From the NCBI GenBank assembly GCA_026003935.1, contig BPIE01000001.1:1054001-1118000 (forward strand): DNA of 64,000 nucleotides. The letters are read 5' to 3'. Made by a program: the position numbers and the translations under genes. The notes beneath the pieces were generated by a model, which worked only from the letters and a program-made list of their open reading frames with translations, was not told where the DNA came from and did no database searches. Below are positions 21,675-32,034 of this stretch, piece after piece. The stretch comes from Tepidiforma sp. (GTDB lineage Bacteria > Chloroflexota > Dehalococcoidia > Tepidiformales > Tepidiformaceae). Each line of letters starts with the position of its first letter. The stretch's first letter is position 1.

Positions 21675-22290
21675 ACGGGCCCGGGCGGCATGGCGGGAGA
21701 TGAAGGCGCTGCTGCGGGAGGATGTGGAGCTCCACGCGGCGTGGCCGCGGACGTTTGGGCTCATCCGGCGGGACCGGCCGACGTGGTTCACGTTCTGCTA
21801 CCTGCTGTTTGCCATCCACATGTTCCCGGCGGTGGTGCTCTATCGGGTGCAGGTGTTCTGCTACGAGAGCGGGTTTCCGCGGCTGGCCACGTTCGTTTCG
21901 CGGCTGAACGCGTTCCTGTTCGATGTGACGATTGGGAACCACGTGCGGGCAGGGGGCGGACTGCTCATCGCGCACGGGCACGTGGTGCTCGATGGGTGGA
22001 CGCGGCTGGGGCGGCGGGTGGAGATCAACCCGTTCGTGACGCTTGGCATCGGCAACAGCCGGAAGCAGCCGTTCGAGCTCTGGGGGCCGGAGATTGGGGA
22101 CGACGTGAACATCGGGACGGGGGCGAAGGTGATCGGGAAGGTGAAGGTGGGCGAGGGGGTGAAGATTGGTGCGAATGCGGTAGTGGTGAGCGACATCCCG
22201 GCCTTCCACACGGCGGTTGGGGTCCCGGCGCGGGCGATTCCCGGGGGGCGGCGGCGGGAAACGGAGACGTGGGAGCCGCCGCGTCCGTGA
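21658..22290 (+). CDS. Hexapeptide-repeat acyltransferase (serine acetyltransferase-like)
   Basis: [20 protein letters not shown]...[36 protein letters not shown]. Confidence 0.82.
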   Translation: MRGRIERARAAWREMKALLREDVELHAAWPRTFGLIRRDRPTWFTFCYLLFAIHMFPAVVLYRVQVFCYESGFPRLATFVSRLNAFLFDVTIGNHVRAGGGLLIAHGHVVLDGWTRLGRRVEINPFVTLGIGNSRKQPFELWGPEIGDDVNIGTGAKVIGKVKVGEGVKIGANAVVVSDIPAFHTAVGVPARAIPGGRRRETETWEPPRP

Positions 22291-23183
22291 GTGCGCCACG
22301 GGTGGCCATCCTGACGGTGACGACGAATGCGGCGGCACATCTGCCGGCGTATCTCGCGGCGCTGCAGCGGGTGACCTACCCGGCGTGGGAGCTCTGGGTG
22401 GCCGACAACGGGTCCAGCGACGGCTCGGCGGAGCTGGTTCGACAGGCGATGCCTGCGGCGCGGGTGGTCGAGAACGGTGCGAACCTCGGCTTCACGGGGG
22501 CATGCAACCGGGCCGTGGCGGAGATTCTCGCCGAGGGACGGGCCGAGTATGTGCTCTTCCTCAACGACGACACGGAAGTGACGCCAGGCTTCCTCGAGCC
22601 GCTGGCGGCGCTGGCCGACCGGCGGACGCTGGTGGCGCCGAAGACGTACCTTGCGGGGCAGCCGGGGGTGCTCGACGACGCGGCAGGCGAGTTCGACTGG
22701 TGGCGGGGAACGTGGAAACGCCGTGTGCTCGGACGGCCGGAGGGGCCGGGGGACCAGTACCCGCACGCGGTCGATACCGCGAACCTCTCCTGTCTGCTGG
22801 TCCCGGCGGCGGCGTTTTGCGAGGTGGGGCTGCTGGACGATGCGTTTTTCGTCTACTACGACGACACCGATTTCTGCCGGCGGGCGCGCAGGGCAGGCTA
22901 CCGGGTCTTCGTCGAGCCGCGTTCCGTGGTCTACCACCGGAAGGGGGCGACGCTGGGGGGGCAGGCAAGCGCGTTCGGGTGTTACTACCTGGCCAGGAAT
23001 CGGCCGTACCTGGTGCGGAAGCACCGGGGGCGGCTGCAGTTCGGCGTCTTCCTCGGCTATTACCTTGCGACGCGCGCGGTCCGCATGGCTGCGTGGGCAG
23101 CGGCCGGGCGGTTCGACCTCGTGCAGGCGACGGCGGCGGGCATGCGGGACTTTGCCCTCGGTCGGATGGGGCCTCGGCGGTAG
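22287..23183 (+). CDS. Family 2 glycosyltransferase (rhamnosyltransferase-like)
   Basis: [60 protein letters not shown] start overlaps the upstream stop. Confidence 0.92.
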   Translation: MSAPRVAILTVTTNAAAHLPAYLAALQRVTYPAWELWVADNGSSDGSAELVRQAMPAARVVENGANLGFTGACNRAVAEILAEGRAEYVLFLNDDTEVTPGFLEPLAALADRRTLVAPKTYLAGQPGVLDDAAGEFDWWRGTWKRRVLGRPEGPGDQYPHAVDTANLSCLLVPAAAFCEVGLLDDAFFVYYDDTDFCRRARRAGYRVFVEPRSVVYHRKGATLGGQASAFGCYYLARNRPYLVRKHRGRLQFGVFLGYYLATRAVRMAAWAAAGRFDLVQATAAGMRDFALGRMGPRR

Positions 23184-23208
23184 GACGCGCGGGCCGGGTC
23201 AGTGGTCG

Positions 23209-23496
23209 TCAGTATTCGATGAGGTCGGTTTCGATATCGACGAGCTCGGCGTCGGCGCGCAGGCCGCGGAGGGCCTCGGCGATGGCGGCGAGCTGCGCAT
23301 CGGCGTGGCGGGGGTCGTTGGAGATGATGGCCGCTGCGATGACCGACTCGCCGACGGTGTCGAGGGCGCCGACCTCGGCGATGGCGGCGTTGAAGCGGTT
23401 GCGGAGCCGCTCGACGATGGGACGGACGATGGAGCGCTTCTCCTTGAGCGAGCGCGATGGGAGGCGGAGGGTCACGAGGAGGACGCCGATGGTCAC
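23209..23496 (-). CDS. DUF503 (YlxP-like) family protein
   Basis: VTIGVLLVTLRLPSRSLKEKRSIVRPIVERLRNRFNAAIAEV... Confidence 0.88.
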   Translation of the reverse strand: MTIGVLLVTLRLPSRSLKEKRSIVRPIVERLRNRFNAAIAEVGALDTVGESVIAAAIISNDPRHADAQLAAIAEALRGLRADAELVDIETDLIEY

Positions 23497-23533
23497 GGGG
23501 CCAGTGTAGGGAGCCGCGGGACCCGGGGGCGAA

Positions 23534-23674
23534 TCAACGCCGCCGGTCATCGCTGCGGGGGCCGCCGAGGAGCAGGATGAAGGTGAGGAGGAGGGCGGCG
23601 CCGAGGATGATGGCGGCGAGCCATGCGGGGGAGGTATCGGCGGAGGCGGCGAGAGGAGGGAGAAGCGCGGTCAT
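23534..23674 (-). CDS. Small single-TM membrane protein (46 aa), putative
   Basis: MTALLPPLAASADTSPAWLAAIILGAALLLTFILLLGGPRSDDRRR; abuts the PIG-L gene; not in the ORF track (too short). Confidence 0.45.
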   Translation of the reverse strand: MTALLPPLAASADTSPAWLAAIILGAALLLTFILLLGGPRSDDRRR

Positions 23675-24457
23675 CTACTCCAGAGACGCACCGGGGCCGG
23701 AAAAGGTTCCATGGTCGGCGGCTTCGAGGTCGAGGAGGAGACGCGCGAAGCGGCGCATATCGCCGGGGCGGTGCAGGGCGAACCACTCTTCGCGGAGGAG
23801 GCGGGGGACGATGCCGGGGGGAAAGAGGGCATCGGGGTCGCCGCCGGGGAGCTGTGAGCGGTGGGCAGCGATGGCTGCCCGCTTGAGCGCGGCGACCTGG
23901 GTGATGGGGACCCGCAGGTCCGGCGCCTCGACCCCGAGGTCGGCGGGGAGAAGAGGGGGCGGGTCGCCGAGGAGGGGACGGCAGAGCTCGTACTGGGGCA
24001 CGAAGAGGCCGCGCGGGAAGGCGGCGAAGGCGAGCGCCGGCGCGGACGGGAGCCCGGCGACGACGGCGCAGACCGCGGCGTGGAGGGCGAGGTGGTCGGG
24101 GTGGCCGTAGGCGCCATCCGGGCCGAGGGTGACGACGATGTCGGGGCCGACGGCCCGGATGCAATCGGCGACGGCGCGGTCGAGCTCGGGGTGGGCGGCG
24201 AGGGCGCCATCGGGGAGGGCGGGGGAATCGCCGGCGGCGGCGCCGAGGACGCGGCAGGCCTCGCGGAGCTCGGCGAGGCGGAGCGCCCCGAGCTCGGCGG
24301 GGGAGCCCGCTTCGCCGGTGTAGCAGCGGCCGCCTTCGCCGGCGGAGACGGCGATGACGGTGATGGACCAGCCGGCGCGGGCGGCGAGCGCGAGGGTTCC
24401 GCCGACGCTGTAGGCCTCGTCGTCGGGGTGGGGCACGATGGCGAGGAGGCGGGGCAT
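23675..24457 (-). CDS. PIG-L/LmbE-family deacetylase
   Basis: MPRLLAIVPHPDDEAYSVGGTLA; GPDGAYGHPDHLAL. Confidence 0.93.
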   Translation of the reverse strand: MPRLLAIVPHPDDEAYSVGGTLALAARAGWSITVIAVSAGEGGRCYTGEAGSPAELGALRLAELREACRVLGAAAGDSPALPDGALAAHPELDRAVADCIRAVGPDIVVTLGPDGAYGHPDHLALHAAVCAVVAGLPSAPALAFAAFPRGLFVPQYELCRPLLGDPPPLLPADLGVEAPDLRVPITQVAALKRAAIAAHRSQLPGGDPDALFPPGIVPRLLREEWFALHRPGDMRRFARLLLDLEAADHGTFSGPGASLE

Positions 24458-24596
24458 GGCACGATGGTACCGGTGCGGGGCGAATCGTTCGCGGGCGGCA
24501 AAAGACAGCTGCGGAGGGAGGTGGTAGATTCTCGCCGGCCGCGGGAAAGCACCCGCCGGCCGTCTGAAGACCCCTGCACGAGGAGTGTTTCGAAGG

Positions 24597-25547
24597 ATGC
24601 CCGGGAGACTGGAAGGGAAAGTTGCGATTGTGACGGGTGCGGGCCGCGGGATTGGCCGCGCGGAGGCGCTGGCGCTGGCACGCGAGGGCGCGCGGGTGAT
24701 TGTGAACGACGTGGGCGGGAGCGCGGCCGGCGAGGGCCGGGACACCACGCCCGCCGAGGAGGTGGTGGCCGAGATCAAGAAGATGGGCGGGGAGGCGCTC
24801 CCGAACTTTGGCGATGTGACGTCGATGGCCGATGGCGAGGCAATCGTGAAGCAGGCGCTGGACACGTGGGGCCGCCTCGACATCCTCGTAAACAACGCGG
24901 GAATCCTGCGCGACCGCATCATTTTCAACATGACGGAGGCGGAGTGGGATGCGGTGATCGCGGTGCACCTTAAGGGGCACTTCACGATCACGAAGCACGC
25001 GGCGATGGTGTTTCGACAGCAGCGGAGCGGGCGCATCGTGAATACGAGCTCGGAATCGGGGCTCGGAAACCTTGGGCAGGCGAACTACGCGGCTGCCAAG
25101 GAGGGCATCGTGGGGCTGACGCGGACGCTGGCGCTGGACCTCGGGAAGTATGGGGTGACGGCGAACGCGATCCGGCCGCGGGCGGCGACCCGGCTCACGC
25201 TGAGCCCGGAGATGGAGGCTGCGCGGGCGAGGCGGGCCCAGCTTGCGGCGCAGGGGGAGGCGCCGGCGACGCCGACAACTTCGGCCGAGGAGGCGATTTC
25301 GCGGATTTCGGCGATGGCGCCGGAGCTGGTGGCGCCGCTCGTGGTGTACCTCTGCCTGCCGGAGGCGGGGAACGTCAATGGTCGCGACTTCATCGTGGGC
25401 GGGGACGAAATCAGCCTGATGAGCCTGCCGACGCGGGAGAAGACGATTTACAAGAAGGGCGGCTGGGACCTCGAGTCGCTCATCGAGGTGTTCCCGGGCA
25501 CGCTCGGCGCGGGGCTCGTCAACCCGCGGCCGCCGGAGCAGGCGTAG
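24597..25547 (+). CDS. SDR-family NAD(P)-dependent oxidoreductase
   Basis: VTGAGRGIGRAEALALAREGA; NNAG; YAAAKEG. Confidence 0.92.
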   Translation: MPGRLEGKVAIVTGAGRGIGRAEALALAREGARVIVNDVGGSAAGEGRDTTPAEEVVAEIKKMGGEALPNFGDVTSMADGEAIVKQALDTWGRLDILVNNAGILRDRIIFNMTEAEWDAVIAVHLKGHFTITKHAAMVFRQQRSGRIVNTSSESGLGNLGQANYAAAKEGIVGLTRTLALDLGKYGVTANAIRPRAATRLTLSPEMEAARARRAQLAAQGEAPATPTTSAEEAISRISAMAPELVAPLVVYLCLPEAGNVNGRDFIVGGDEISLMSLPTREKTIYKKGGWDLESLIEVFPGTLGAGLVNPRPPEQA

Positions 25548-25548
25548 G

Positions 25549-26325
25549 GTGAGCGGCCGGTTCGACGGCCGCGTTGCGTTCGTGACGGGCGCAGGGTCGG
25601 GCATCGGGGAGGCCGCGGCCCTGCGCTTCGCCGCGGAGGGTGCAGCGGTCGCCTGCGCGGACATCAACCGGGAGGGGGCGGAGCGTGTGGCGGCCGGTAT
25701 TGCCGAGCACGGGGGCCGGAGTATCGCCATCGAGCTCGACGTGACGGACGAGCAAGCGTTCGCCGCGGCGCTGGACCGAACGGTGCGCGAGCTGGGCGGG
25801 CTGCACACCGTGTTCAACAACGCGGGGATTGGGGGCCGGGGGCACTCGTGGGAGGCGACGATAGCGGTGAATCTGACCGGGGTGTACTACGGCTGCTTCC
25901 ACGGGTGTGCGCGGCTGGCGGAGCTGGGCGGCGGCTCGGTGGTGAACACGGCGTCGGTGGCGGGGCTGAACGGCCTGGTGGGGCCGCCGCTGCCGGGGGC
26001 GGAACGGTCGCCGGTGCTGCCGGGGGCCGGTGCCTACACGGCGGCGAAGCACGGCGTGGTTGGCCTGACGCGGCAGTTTGCGATCATCTACGGGCCGCGC
26101 GGGGTGCGGGTCAATGCGGTGGCGCCGGGCTACATCGTGACGCCGATGACCGAGGAGATTCGCGGGATGGAGGGGGCGGACGCGTTCCTGACGGCGCTCC
26201 ACCCGATAGGGCGGCTTGGGCGGCCGGAGGAGGTCGCGGCGGCGGTCGCGTTTCTCGCAAGCGACGATGCCTCGTTCGTGACGGGGGCCGTGCTGCCGGT
26301 GGACGGGGGTTACGACGCGCGCTGA
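25549..26325 (+). CDS. SDR-family oxidoreductase
   Basis: VTGAGSGIGEAAALRFA; NNAGIGG; YTAAKHGVVG. Confidence 0.92.
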   Translation: MSGRFDGRVAFVTGAGSGIGEAAALRFAAEGAAVACADINREGAERVAAGIAEHGGRSIAIELDVTDEQAFAAALDRTVRELGGLHTVFNNAGIGGRGHSWEATIAVNLTGVYYGCFHGCARLAELGGGSVVNTASVAGLNGLVGPPLPGAERSPVLPGAGAYTAAKHGVVGLTRQFAIIYGPRGVRVNAVAPGYIVTPMTEEIRGMEGADAFLTALHPIGRLGRPEEVAAAVAFLASDDASFVTGAVLPVDGGYDAR

Positions 26326-26362
26326 GGGGCGTCCGCACGAGGCCGCGGGGTAGAATCGGCGC

Positions 26363-27298
26363 ATGGTGCCCCGCCCAGCCGACTTCGAGCGATGGCTGAA
26401 CCGGCAGCCGGGCTTCGGCGATGCCCGGGTAGCTTCGATCACGCCGGTCGACGGCGGTGCTTCGAACATCACGTGCCGGGTGGAGCTGCTCTCGGGGCGG
26501 GAGCCGCGGGTGTGTCTTCGGCTGCAGCGGGAACGGGGGATTTTCGAGCCGTACGACGTGGTGCGGGAGGGGCGCGTGATTGCGGCGCTGGCCGCGACGG
26601 ACGTTCCCGTGCCGGCTGTGATTGCGATTGAGGCGGACCCGGGGCCGCTGGGGGCGCCGTTCATCGTGCTCGAATGGGTGGATGCCCCGCACATGGGGAT
26701 GGCGCCCGATGCCGACTTCGATGCGTTTACGCGCATGGTGGCGCGCATCCACGCGGTGGACTGGCGGGGGGCGGGGCTGGAGTTTCTCGGGGTGCCGGGG
26801 AGCGTGCGGGAGGCGCTGGCAGGGGAGCTGGACGCGGTGGAACGGCGGATGTTCGCGTTCGGGTGCGCGGGGGAGCCGATGCTGCGGGATGCGCTCGAAC
26901 GGCTGCGCGCGGCGCTGCCGGGGGAGGGGCGAATCGGGCTCTGCCAGGGCGATATCAACGTGTTCAACTATCTCTTCCGGGGAGGCGAGGTGGTTGCGGT
27001 GGTCGACTGGGAACAGGCGAAGCTCTCGGACCCGCGGATGGACCTGGGGCAGCTCTTGGCGCTGTCGCACCTGAAGGGGGCGCCGTTTGGGCCGGCGGAG
27101 CGGATGCCGTTTGCCGTGCGGTACGCTGCGGCGGCGGGGAAGGAGCCGGGAGACCTGCGGTGGTTCCGGGCAGCGTGGCTGTGGCAGCTCGGCGTGATTC
27201 ACTACGGGTGGCGGCGGTACGGCAACGGGAGCGAGCCGTGGTACGGCCTGGGGCAGCTCGGGGAGCTGCTCCAGATGGCGCTGGCAGAGCTGGGCTGA
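26363..27298 (+). CDS. Phosphotransferase (APH) family protein
   Basis: GLCQGDINVFNYLFRGGEVVAVVDWEQAKLSDPRMDLG. Confidence 0.9.
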   Translation: MVPRPADFERWLNRQPGFGDARVASITPVDGGASNITCRVELLSGREPRVCLRLQRERGIFEPYDVVREGRVIAALAATDVPVPAVIAIEADPGPLGAPFIVLEWVDAPHMGMAPDADFDAFTRMVARIHAVDWRGAGLEFLGVPGSVREALAGELDAVERRMFAFGCAGEPMLRDALERLRAALPGEGRIGLCQGDINVFNYLFRGGEVVAVVDWEQAKLSDPRMDLGQLLALSHLKGAPFGPAERMPFAVRYAAAAGKEPGDLRWFRAAWLWQLGVIHYGWRRYGNGSEPWYGLGQLGELLQMALAELG

Positions 27299-28260
27299 TG
27301 CAATGGACGGAGCGGCTGGCGGCGTACCTCGCGGGGCAGCTGCCGGCGGCGGACCGGGTGGCTGTCGCGAATCCGCGGGGCATGCCGGCTGGGGCGAGCA
27401 ACGAAACGGTAGGGTTCGACCTCGTGGTGTGGGCGGAGGGGCGCGAGTGGCGGCTGCCGCTGGTGCTGCGGCCGCAGCGGGAGGACGGCATCCTTGCCCC
27501 GTACGATGTGGGGCGGCAGTTCCGGGTGATGCGGGCGCTGGCGGGGACGGAGGTGCCGGTGCCTGCGGTGGCATGGCTCGAGCCGACGGGGGAGGTGTTG
27601 GGAGTTCCGTTCTACGTGATGGCAAGGGTGCGCGGGGAGACGCTGCCGCTGTTCTGGTACGGGCGGTCGGCGCGGCTGCCTGCCGCGGCGGCGGCGCTGG
27701 CGCGGGTGCATGCGGTCGACTGGCGCGGGGCGGGGCTGGGATTCCTCGCGGAGGGCGGCACGGACGACCCGCTGGAGGCGGAGCTGGGGCCGTGGCGGGC
27801 GCGCGCGGAGCGGCTGCGGATTGGGCGGGCGCCGCTCCTCATTGCGCTGGGGGAGTGGCTGCGGGCGAACCAACCTGCCGATGCGCGGGTGGCGCTGCTG
27901 CACGGCGACCCGAACCCGGGGAACTACCTGTTCGATGGCGACCGGGTGGCGGCGGTGCTGGACTGGGAGCTGGCGGCGCTGGGCGACCCGCGCTCGGACC
28001 TTGGCTTTTATGCGGCGCTCCAGACGGTGTTCGGGGGGATGGGCGGGCCGCGGGGCGAAACGCTCCTGTCGGAGGCGTACGAGGCGGTGACGGGGCGGGT
28101 GCTCCACGACCTCGAGTATTACGAGGCGCTGGGGCTGTACCGGATGGCGGTGGTGATGGCGGGCTGGGCGGGGAGATTTGGGGCGATGTCGGCGGGACAC
28201 ACGCTGGAGGTCATCGCGCGGCGGCTCGCGGCACTCCTCGGCCCCCGATGGGGAGGGTGA
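27298..28260 (+). CDS. Phosphotransferase (APH) family protein
   Basis: LLHGDPNPGNYLFDGDRVAAVLDWELAALGDPRSDLG; start overlaps the upstream stop. Confidence 0.9.
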   Translation: MQWTERLAAYLAGQLPAADRVAVANPRGMPAGASNETVGFDLVVWAEGREWRLPLVLRPQREDGILAPYDVGRQFRVMRALAGTEVPVPAVAWLEPTGEVLGVPFYVMARVRGETLPLFWYGRSARLPAAAAALARVHAVDWRGAGLGFLAEGGTDDPLEAELGPWRARAERLRIGRAPLLIALGEWLRANQPADARVALLHGDPNPGNYLFDGDRVAAVLDWELAALGDPRSDLGFYAALQTVFGGMGGPRGETLLSEAYEAVTGRVLHDLEYYEALGLYRMAVVMAGWAGRFGAMSAGHTLEVIARRLAALLGPRWGG

Positions 28261-29734
28261 ACACGAAGGTGGTCCCGCGGCCAAGTTCGCTGGTGGCCCA
28301 GATTTCGCCGCCGTGGGCGCGGACGATTTCGCGGGCAATGGCGAGCCCGAGGCCGTGGCCCTTGCGGCCATCGGTTGCGTCCGGGCTGTTGCGGCTCCGG
28401 TAGAAGCGTTCGAAGAGGCGGGGAAGGTCTTCCGGGGGGATGCCCGGGCCGGTATCGGCGACGGCGATTTGCAGCGTCCCGGGCTGGAGGTCGCGGCAGG
28501 CGACGCGGATGCTGCCGCCGGGCGGGGTGTAGCGGAGGGCGTTGTCGATGAGGTTGTTCATGACCTGTTCGAGGCGCTCGAAGTCGCCGCGGACGCGTGC
28601 CGTGCCGGTGGTGGCGAACTGGAGCGAGACGCCGCGCTCCTCGGCGCGGAGGCTGAAGACGTCGGCGAGGTGTGCGAAGAGCTCGGCGATATCGACGTCG
28701 TCCTGCTCCATGGAGACCTGGCCGGATTCGATTCGGGAGAGGTCGAGCAGCTCCTGGACGAGGCGGAGGACGCGGGCGGATTCGTCGCTGATGATGCGGG
28801 CGGAGCGCTGGATGCCTGCGGGGTCGTCGATGGTGCCGTCGAGGATGGCTTCGCTGAAGCCGCGGATGGAGGTGAGGGGGGTTTTAAGCTCGTGGGAGAT
28901 GTTGGCGAGGAAGTCGCGGAGGGTTTGCTGGGAGCGCTGGACTTCTTCGGTCATGCGGTTGAAGTTGGCGGCGAGGTCGCGGACTTCGCGGGGGCCGGTA
29001 GCGGGGACGCGCTGGCGGTAGTTGCCGCGTGCGACGGAACGGGCGGCGCGGGCGATGTTGCGGAGGGGTGCGGCGACGCTCTGGCTGAAGGCGAAGCCGA
29101 GGACGAGGGCGGCTGCGACGCCGATGAGGCCGGAGAAGAGGAGGCGGGGCATGAGGTCGCCGACGATTTCGCCGAGGCTGGCGGCGGGGCGGGCGACGAT
29201 GATGGCGGTTGCGCCCGTTTCGGCGAGGGCCTGGAGCACTTCGGGCTCGAGGGGCATGGAGACGCAAAGCAGGGGTTCGCGGCCGGGGACTTCGAGGCGG
29301 CATCGGCGCGGTTCGAGGGCGGCCGGGGTGCCGGGCTCGGGCGCGGGCTGGTTGACGAGGTCGCGGACGATGGCGTCGTCGAGGGCGAGGTCGGCTGGTG
29401 CGGAAGTGAGGCCGGGGATGACGCGTCCGCCGGCGTCGACGAGGGCGAGGGCGGTCTCGGCGGAGACGCGGTTGGGGCGGCCGAGGAAGCTGCGAAGGGT
29501 GAGAAGGAGGTCGTTGGTGGTGGGGACGGGGTCGCCGGGAGCGGCTTCGAGACGTGCCTGGAGCTCGGCGTTGGCCTGGGCGTTGATGAGGCGGCCGAGG
29601 TCTTCGAGGTTGCCGTAGGAGATTTCGTCGCGGTAGCCGCCGATCTGCAGGAAGAGGGAGAGGGCGGCGAGGAAGAGGGTGACGGCGATGATGAAGAAGT
29701 AGGTGAAAAGGAGGCGGACCTGGAGGCTACCCAT
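28211..29734 (-). CDS. HAMP-containing sensor histidine kinase (PhoR-like by location)
   Basis: Two TM segments, HAMP, FLANISHELKTPLTSIRGFSEAI, NLIDNALRYTPPGG, GHGLGLAIAREIVRAHGG. Confidence 0.93.
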   Translation of the reverse strand: MGSLQVRLLFTYFFIIAVTLFLAALSLFLQIGGYRDEISYGNLEDLGRLINAQANAELQARLEAAPGDPVPTTNDLLLTLRSFLGRPNRVSAETALALVDAGGRVIPGLTSAPADLALDDAIVRDLVNQPAPEPGTPAALEPRRCRLEVPGREPLLCVSMPLEPEVLQALAETGATAIIVARPAASLGEIVGDLMPRLLFSGLIGVAAALVLGFAFSQSVAAPLRNIARAARSVARGNYRQRVPATGPREVRDLAANFNRMTEEVQRSQQTLRDFLANISHELKTPLTSIRGFSEAILDGTIDDPAGIQRSARIISDESARVLRLVQELLDLSRIESGQVSMEQDDVDIAELFAHLADVFSLRAEERGVSLQFATTGTARVRGDFERLEQVMNNLIDNALRYTPPGGSIRVACRDLQPGTLQIAVADTGPGIPPEDLPRLFERFYRSRNSPDATDGRKGHGLGLAIAREIVRAHGGEIWATSELGRGTTFVFTLPIGGRGVPRAAAR

Positions 29735-29808
29735 GGCGGGGGCGGGGGAAAGGGGGGCGCTGCCGTTGCACGGTGGTCCTGCTCCCGGGTGTGGGGGTAG
29801 CGACCGGG

Positions 29809-30486
29809 CTACTCGGCTTCGATCAGCTTGTAGCCGACACCGCGGAGGGTTTCGATCTGGACGGTCGCTGCTGCCAGTTTAGAGCGGAGGTGCTGGACGT
29901 GGACATCGACGGTGCGGGTTTCGCCGGCGAAGTCGTAGCCCCAGACGGAGCCGAGGAGCTGGTCGCGGGTGAGGGCGATGCCGGGGTTCTCGACGAAGGC
30001 AACGAGGAGGTCGAACTCCTTGGTGCGGAGGTCGATGAGCTGGCCATCGACGCGGGCTTCGCGGCGGGCTTTGTCGACGGTGAGGTTGCCGATGGTGATG
30101 GTGTTTTGGGGTTTGCGGCCGCCTTCGACGCGGTGGAGGATGCGTTTGACGCGGGCGACCAGTTCGCGGGGGTTGAAGGGCTTGGCCATGTAGTCGTCGG
30201 CGCCGAGCTCGAGGCCGACGATCTTGTCGATGTCGTCGGAGCGGGCGGTGAGCATGATGACGGGGACGTCGCTTTCGCGGCGCAGCTCGCGGAGGACTTC
30301 GAAGCCGTCGAGGCCGGGCATCATGACATCGAGGACGACGAGTGCCGGGGGCGCCTGTTGGAAGCGTGCGAGGGCGTCGCGCCCGTCGCTGGCGTGCTCG
30401 ACGGTGTAGCCCTCCTTTTCGAGGTAGAGGGCGTTGAGGTCGCGGATGTTGGCTTCGTCGTCTACGAGGAGGATTTTCTGGGCCAT
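29809..30486 (-). CDS. OmpR/PhoB-family response regulator
   Basis: KILLVDDEANIRD, VLDVMMPGLDG, winged-helix LRTKEFDLLVAFVENPG...TVDVHVQHLRSKL. Confidence 0.94.
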   Translation of the reverse strand: MAQKILLVDDEANIRDLNALYLEKEGYTVEHASDGRDALARFQQAPPALVVLDVMMPGLDGFEVLRELRRESDVPVIMLTARSDDIDKIVGLELGADDYMAKPFNPRELVARVKRILHRVEGGRKPQNTITIGNLTVDKARREARVDGQLIDLRTKEFDLLVAFVENPGIALTRDQLLGSVWGYDFAGETRTVDVHVQHLRSKLAAATVQIETLRGVGYKLIEAE

Positions 30487-30740
30487 GGGCGCCTTTGGCC
30501 GTTTCGGGGGTGTGGTTCGAGTATGCGCCGGGGCCCCCAAGGCCCGCCACCCGGCGGAGCCGGGACGGGGGATTGGCGGGCCGGGGAACCCCGGCGTCGT
30601 GAGGGGCGGCAGGCGGGCGGGGCCGTCGTCCACCCGCTACCTGCGGGTATGTTCGGTGGTTTGGGGGTGTGGTTTCAGCAGCGGGGTGCAAACGGGCTGT
30701 AAAACGTCGGCGCGGGAGGGTTTCGCGGGCGCGGAGGTGC

Positions 30741-30757
30741 GTTAAACCGGGGTTAAA
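30741..30757 (+). promoter_or_regulatory. Candidate Pho box: GTTAAA direct repeat with 11-nt spacing
   Basis: GTTAAACCGGGGTTAAA; repeats start at 30741 and 30752, upstream of pstS. Confidence 0.55.
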
Positions 30758-30817
30758 GGTCGAGGGGGAGCATGCCGTCCGAAGCACGAACCATACTGAC
30801 TTCAGGGGAGATACGTG

Positions 30818-31921
30818 ATGCTTCGAATGAATAGGGGAGGGAGATGGGCGCTCGTCTTTGGGGCGCTCGTTTCGCTCATCGCGCTGGTTGCCGTTGCGTG
30901 CGGCGGCGACGATGACGACGAGGGAACGGCCCCGGATGGGGCAACGGCGACGCCGACGCCGGAAGAGGTGCGGGAGCCGGACAATACGGCCGAGTTGGCG
31001 AAACTGAAGGGCGAGATCATCATCGACGGTTCTTCGACGGTATACCCGGTCACCGCAGCGGCGGCGGAGGAGTTTCGGAAGTACGCCAAGGACGTGCGAA
31101 TCTCGGTGGGGATTTCCGGCACGGGCGGCGGCTTCAAGAAGTTCTGCAACGGCGAGACGGATATCCAGGATGCTTCGCGGCCGATTTCGCCGTCGGAAGT
31201 GGAGGCGTGCAAGGCGAAGGGGATCGAATACATCGAGCTGCCGGTGGCGTACGACGGCCTCTCGGTGGTGGTGAGCCCGAAGAACACCTGGGCAGAGTGC
31301 CTGACGGTTTCGGAGCTGAAGAAGATCTGGGAGCCGGATGCGCAGGGGAAGATCACGAATTGGAATCAGGTGCGCGATTCCTTCCCGGACAAGCCGCTGG
31401 TGCTGTTCGGCGCGGGTTCGGATTCGGGCACGTTCGACTACTTCACCGAGGCGATTGTGGGCAAGGCCAAGGCGAGCCGCGGCGACTACCAGGCTTCGGA
31501 AGATGACAACGTGCTGGTGCAGGGCGTGAGCGGCGATGAGAATGCGCTGGGCTACTTCGGCTATGCCTACTATGTGGAGAACCCGGGGAAGCTGAAGCTC
31601 GTTGCGGTTGACAACGACAATGGCAAGTGTGTCAAACCGAGCGAGGAGACCATCAAGTCGGGCGAATACCAGCCGCTTTCCCGGCCGATCTTCATCTACG
31701 TCCGGAAGGAGGCTGCGGAGCGCCCGGAGGTGCAGGCGTTCGTGAAGTTCTACCTGAGCAAGAGCTTCACGCCGATCATCCCGACGCCGGAGGTGGGGTA
31801 TATCCCGCTGACGGACGAGCTGTACGCGGCGATCACGAAGCGGTTCGAGGCGAAGACGCTCGGGACGCTGTTCCCGAACGGCGCCGAGGTGGGCGCGACG
31901 CTCGACCGGTACATGAAGTAG
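30818..31921 (+). CDS. pstS: Phosphate ABC transporter substrate-binding lipoprotein PstS
   Basis: Lipobox [59 protein letters not shown]. Confidence 0.95.
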   Translation: MLRMNRGGRWALVFGALVSLIALVAVACGGDDDDEGTAPDGATATPTPEEVREPDNTAELAKLKGEIIIDGSSTVYPVTAAAAEEFRKYAKDVRISVGISGTGGGFKKFCNGETDIQDASRPISPSEVEACKAKGIEYIELPVAYDGLSVVVSPKNTWAECLTVSELKKIWEPDAQGKITNWNQVRDSFPDKPLVLFGAGSDSGTFDYFTEAIVGKAKASRGDYQASEDDNVLVQGVSGDENALGYFGYAYYVENPGKLKLVAVDNDNGKCVKPSEETIKSGEYQPLSRPIFIYVRKEAAERPEVQAFVKFYLSKSFTPIIPTPEVGYIPLTDELYAAITKRFEAKTLGTLFPNGAEVGATLDRYMK

Positions 31922-31962
31922 GGGGCCATCCCGGCCAGGCGCCGGGAGGCCGTATCCTGAGG

Positions 31963-32003
31963 CACCGGGGCAGGGGGCACTGACGGGCTCCCTGCCCCCG
32001 GTG
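31963..32003 (+). terminator. Intra-operon stem-loop between pstS and pstC
   Basis: CACCGGGGCAGGG (31963-31975) pairs with CCCTGCCCCCGGTG (31990-32003) with one bulged C. Confidence 0.6.
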
Positions 32004-32034
32004 TTGAACGACAGGCCATTGGGGGGCTGCGCAA

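Noticed and set aside
20661-21791. 376-aa minus-strand ORF opposite the Wzt-like ATPase
   Set aside because: Antisense shadow of a well-supported ABC ATPase
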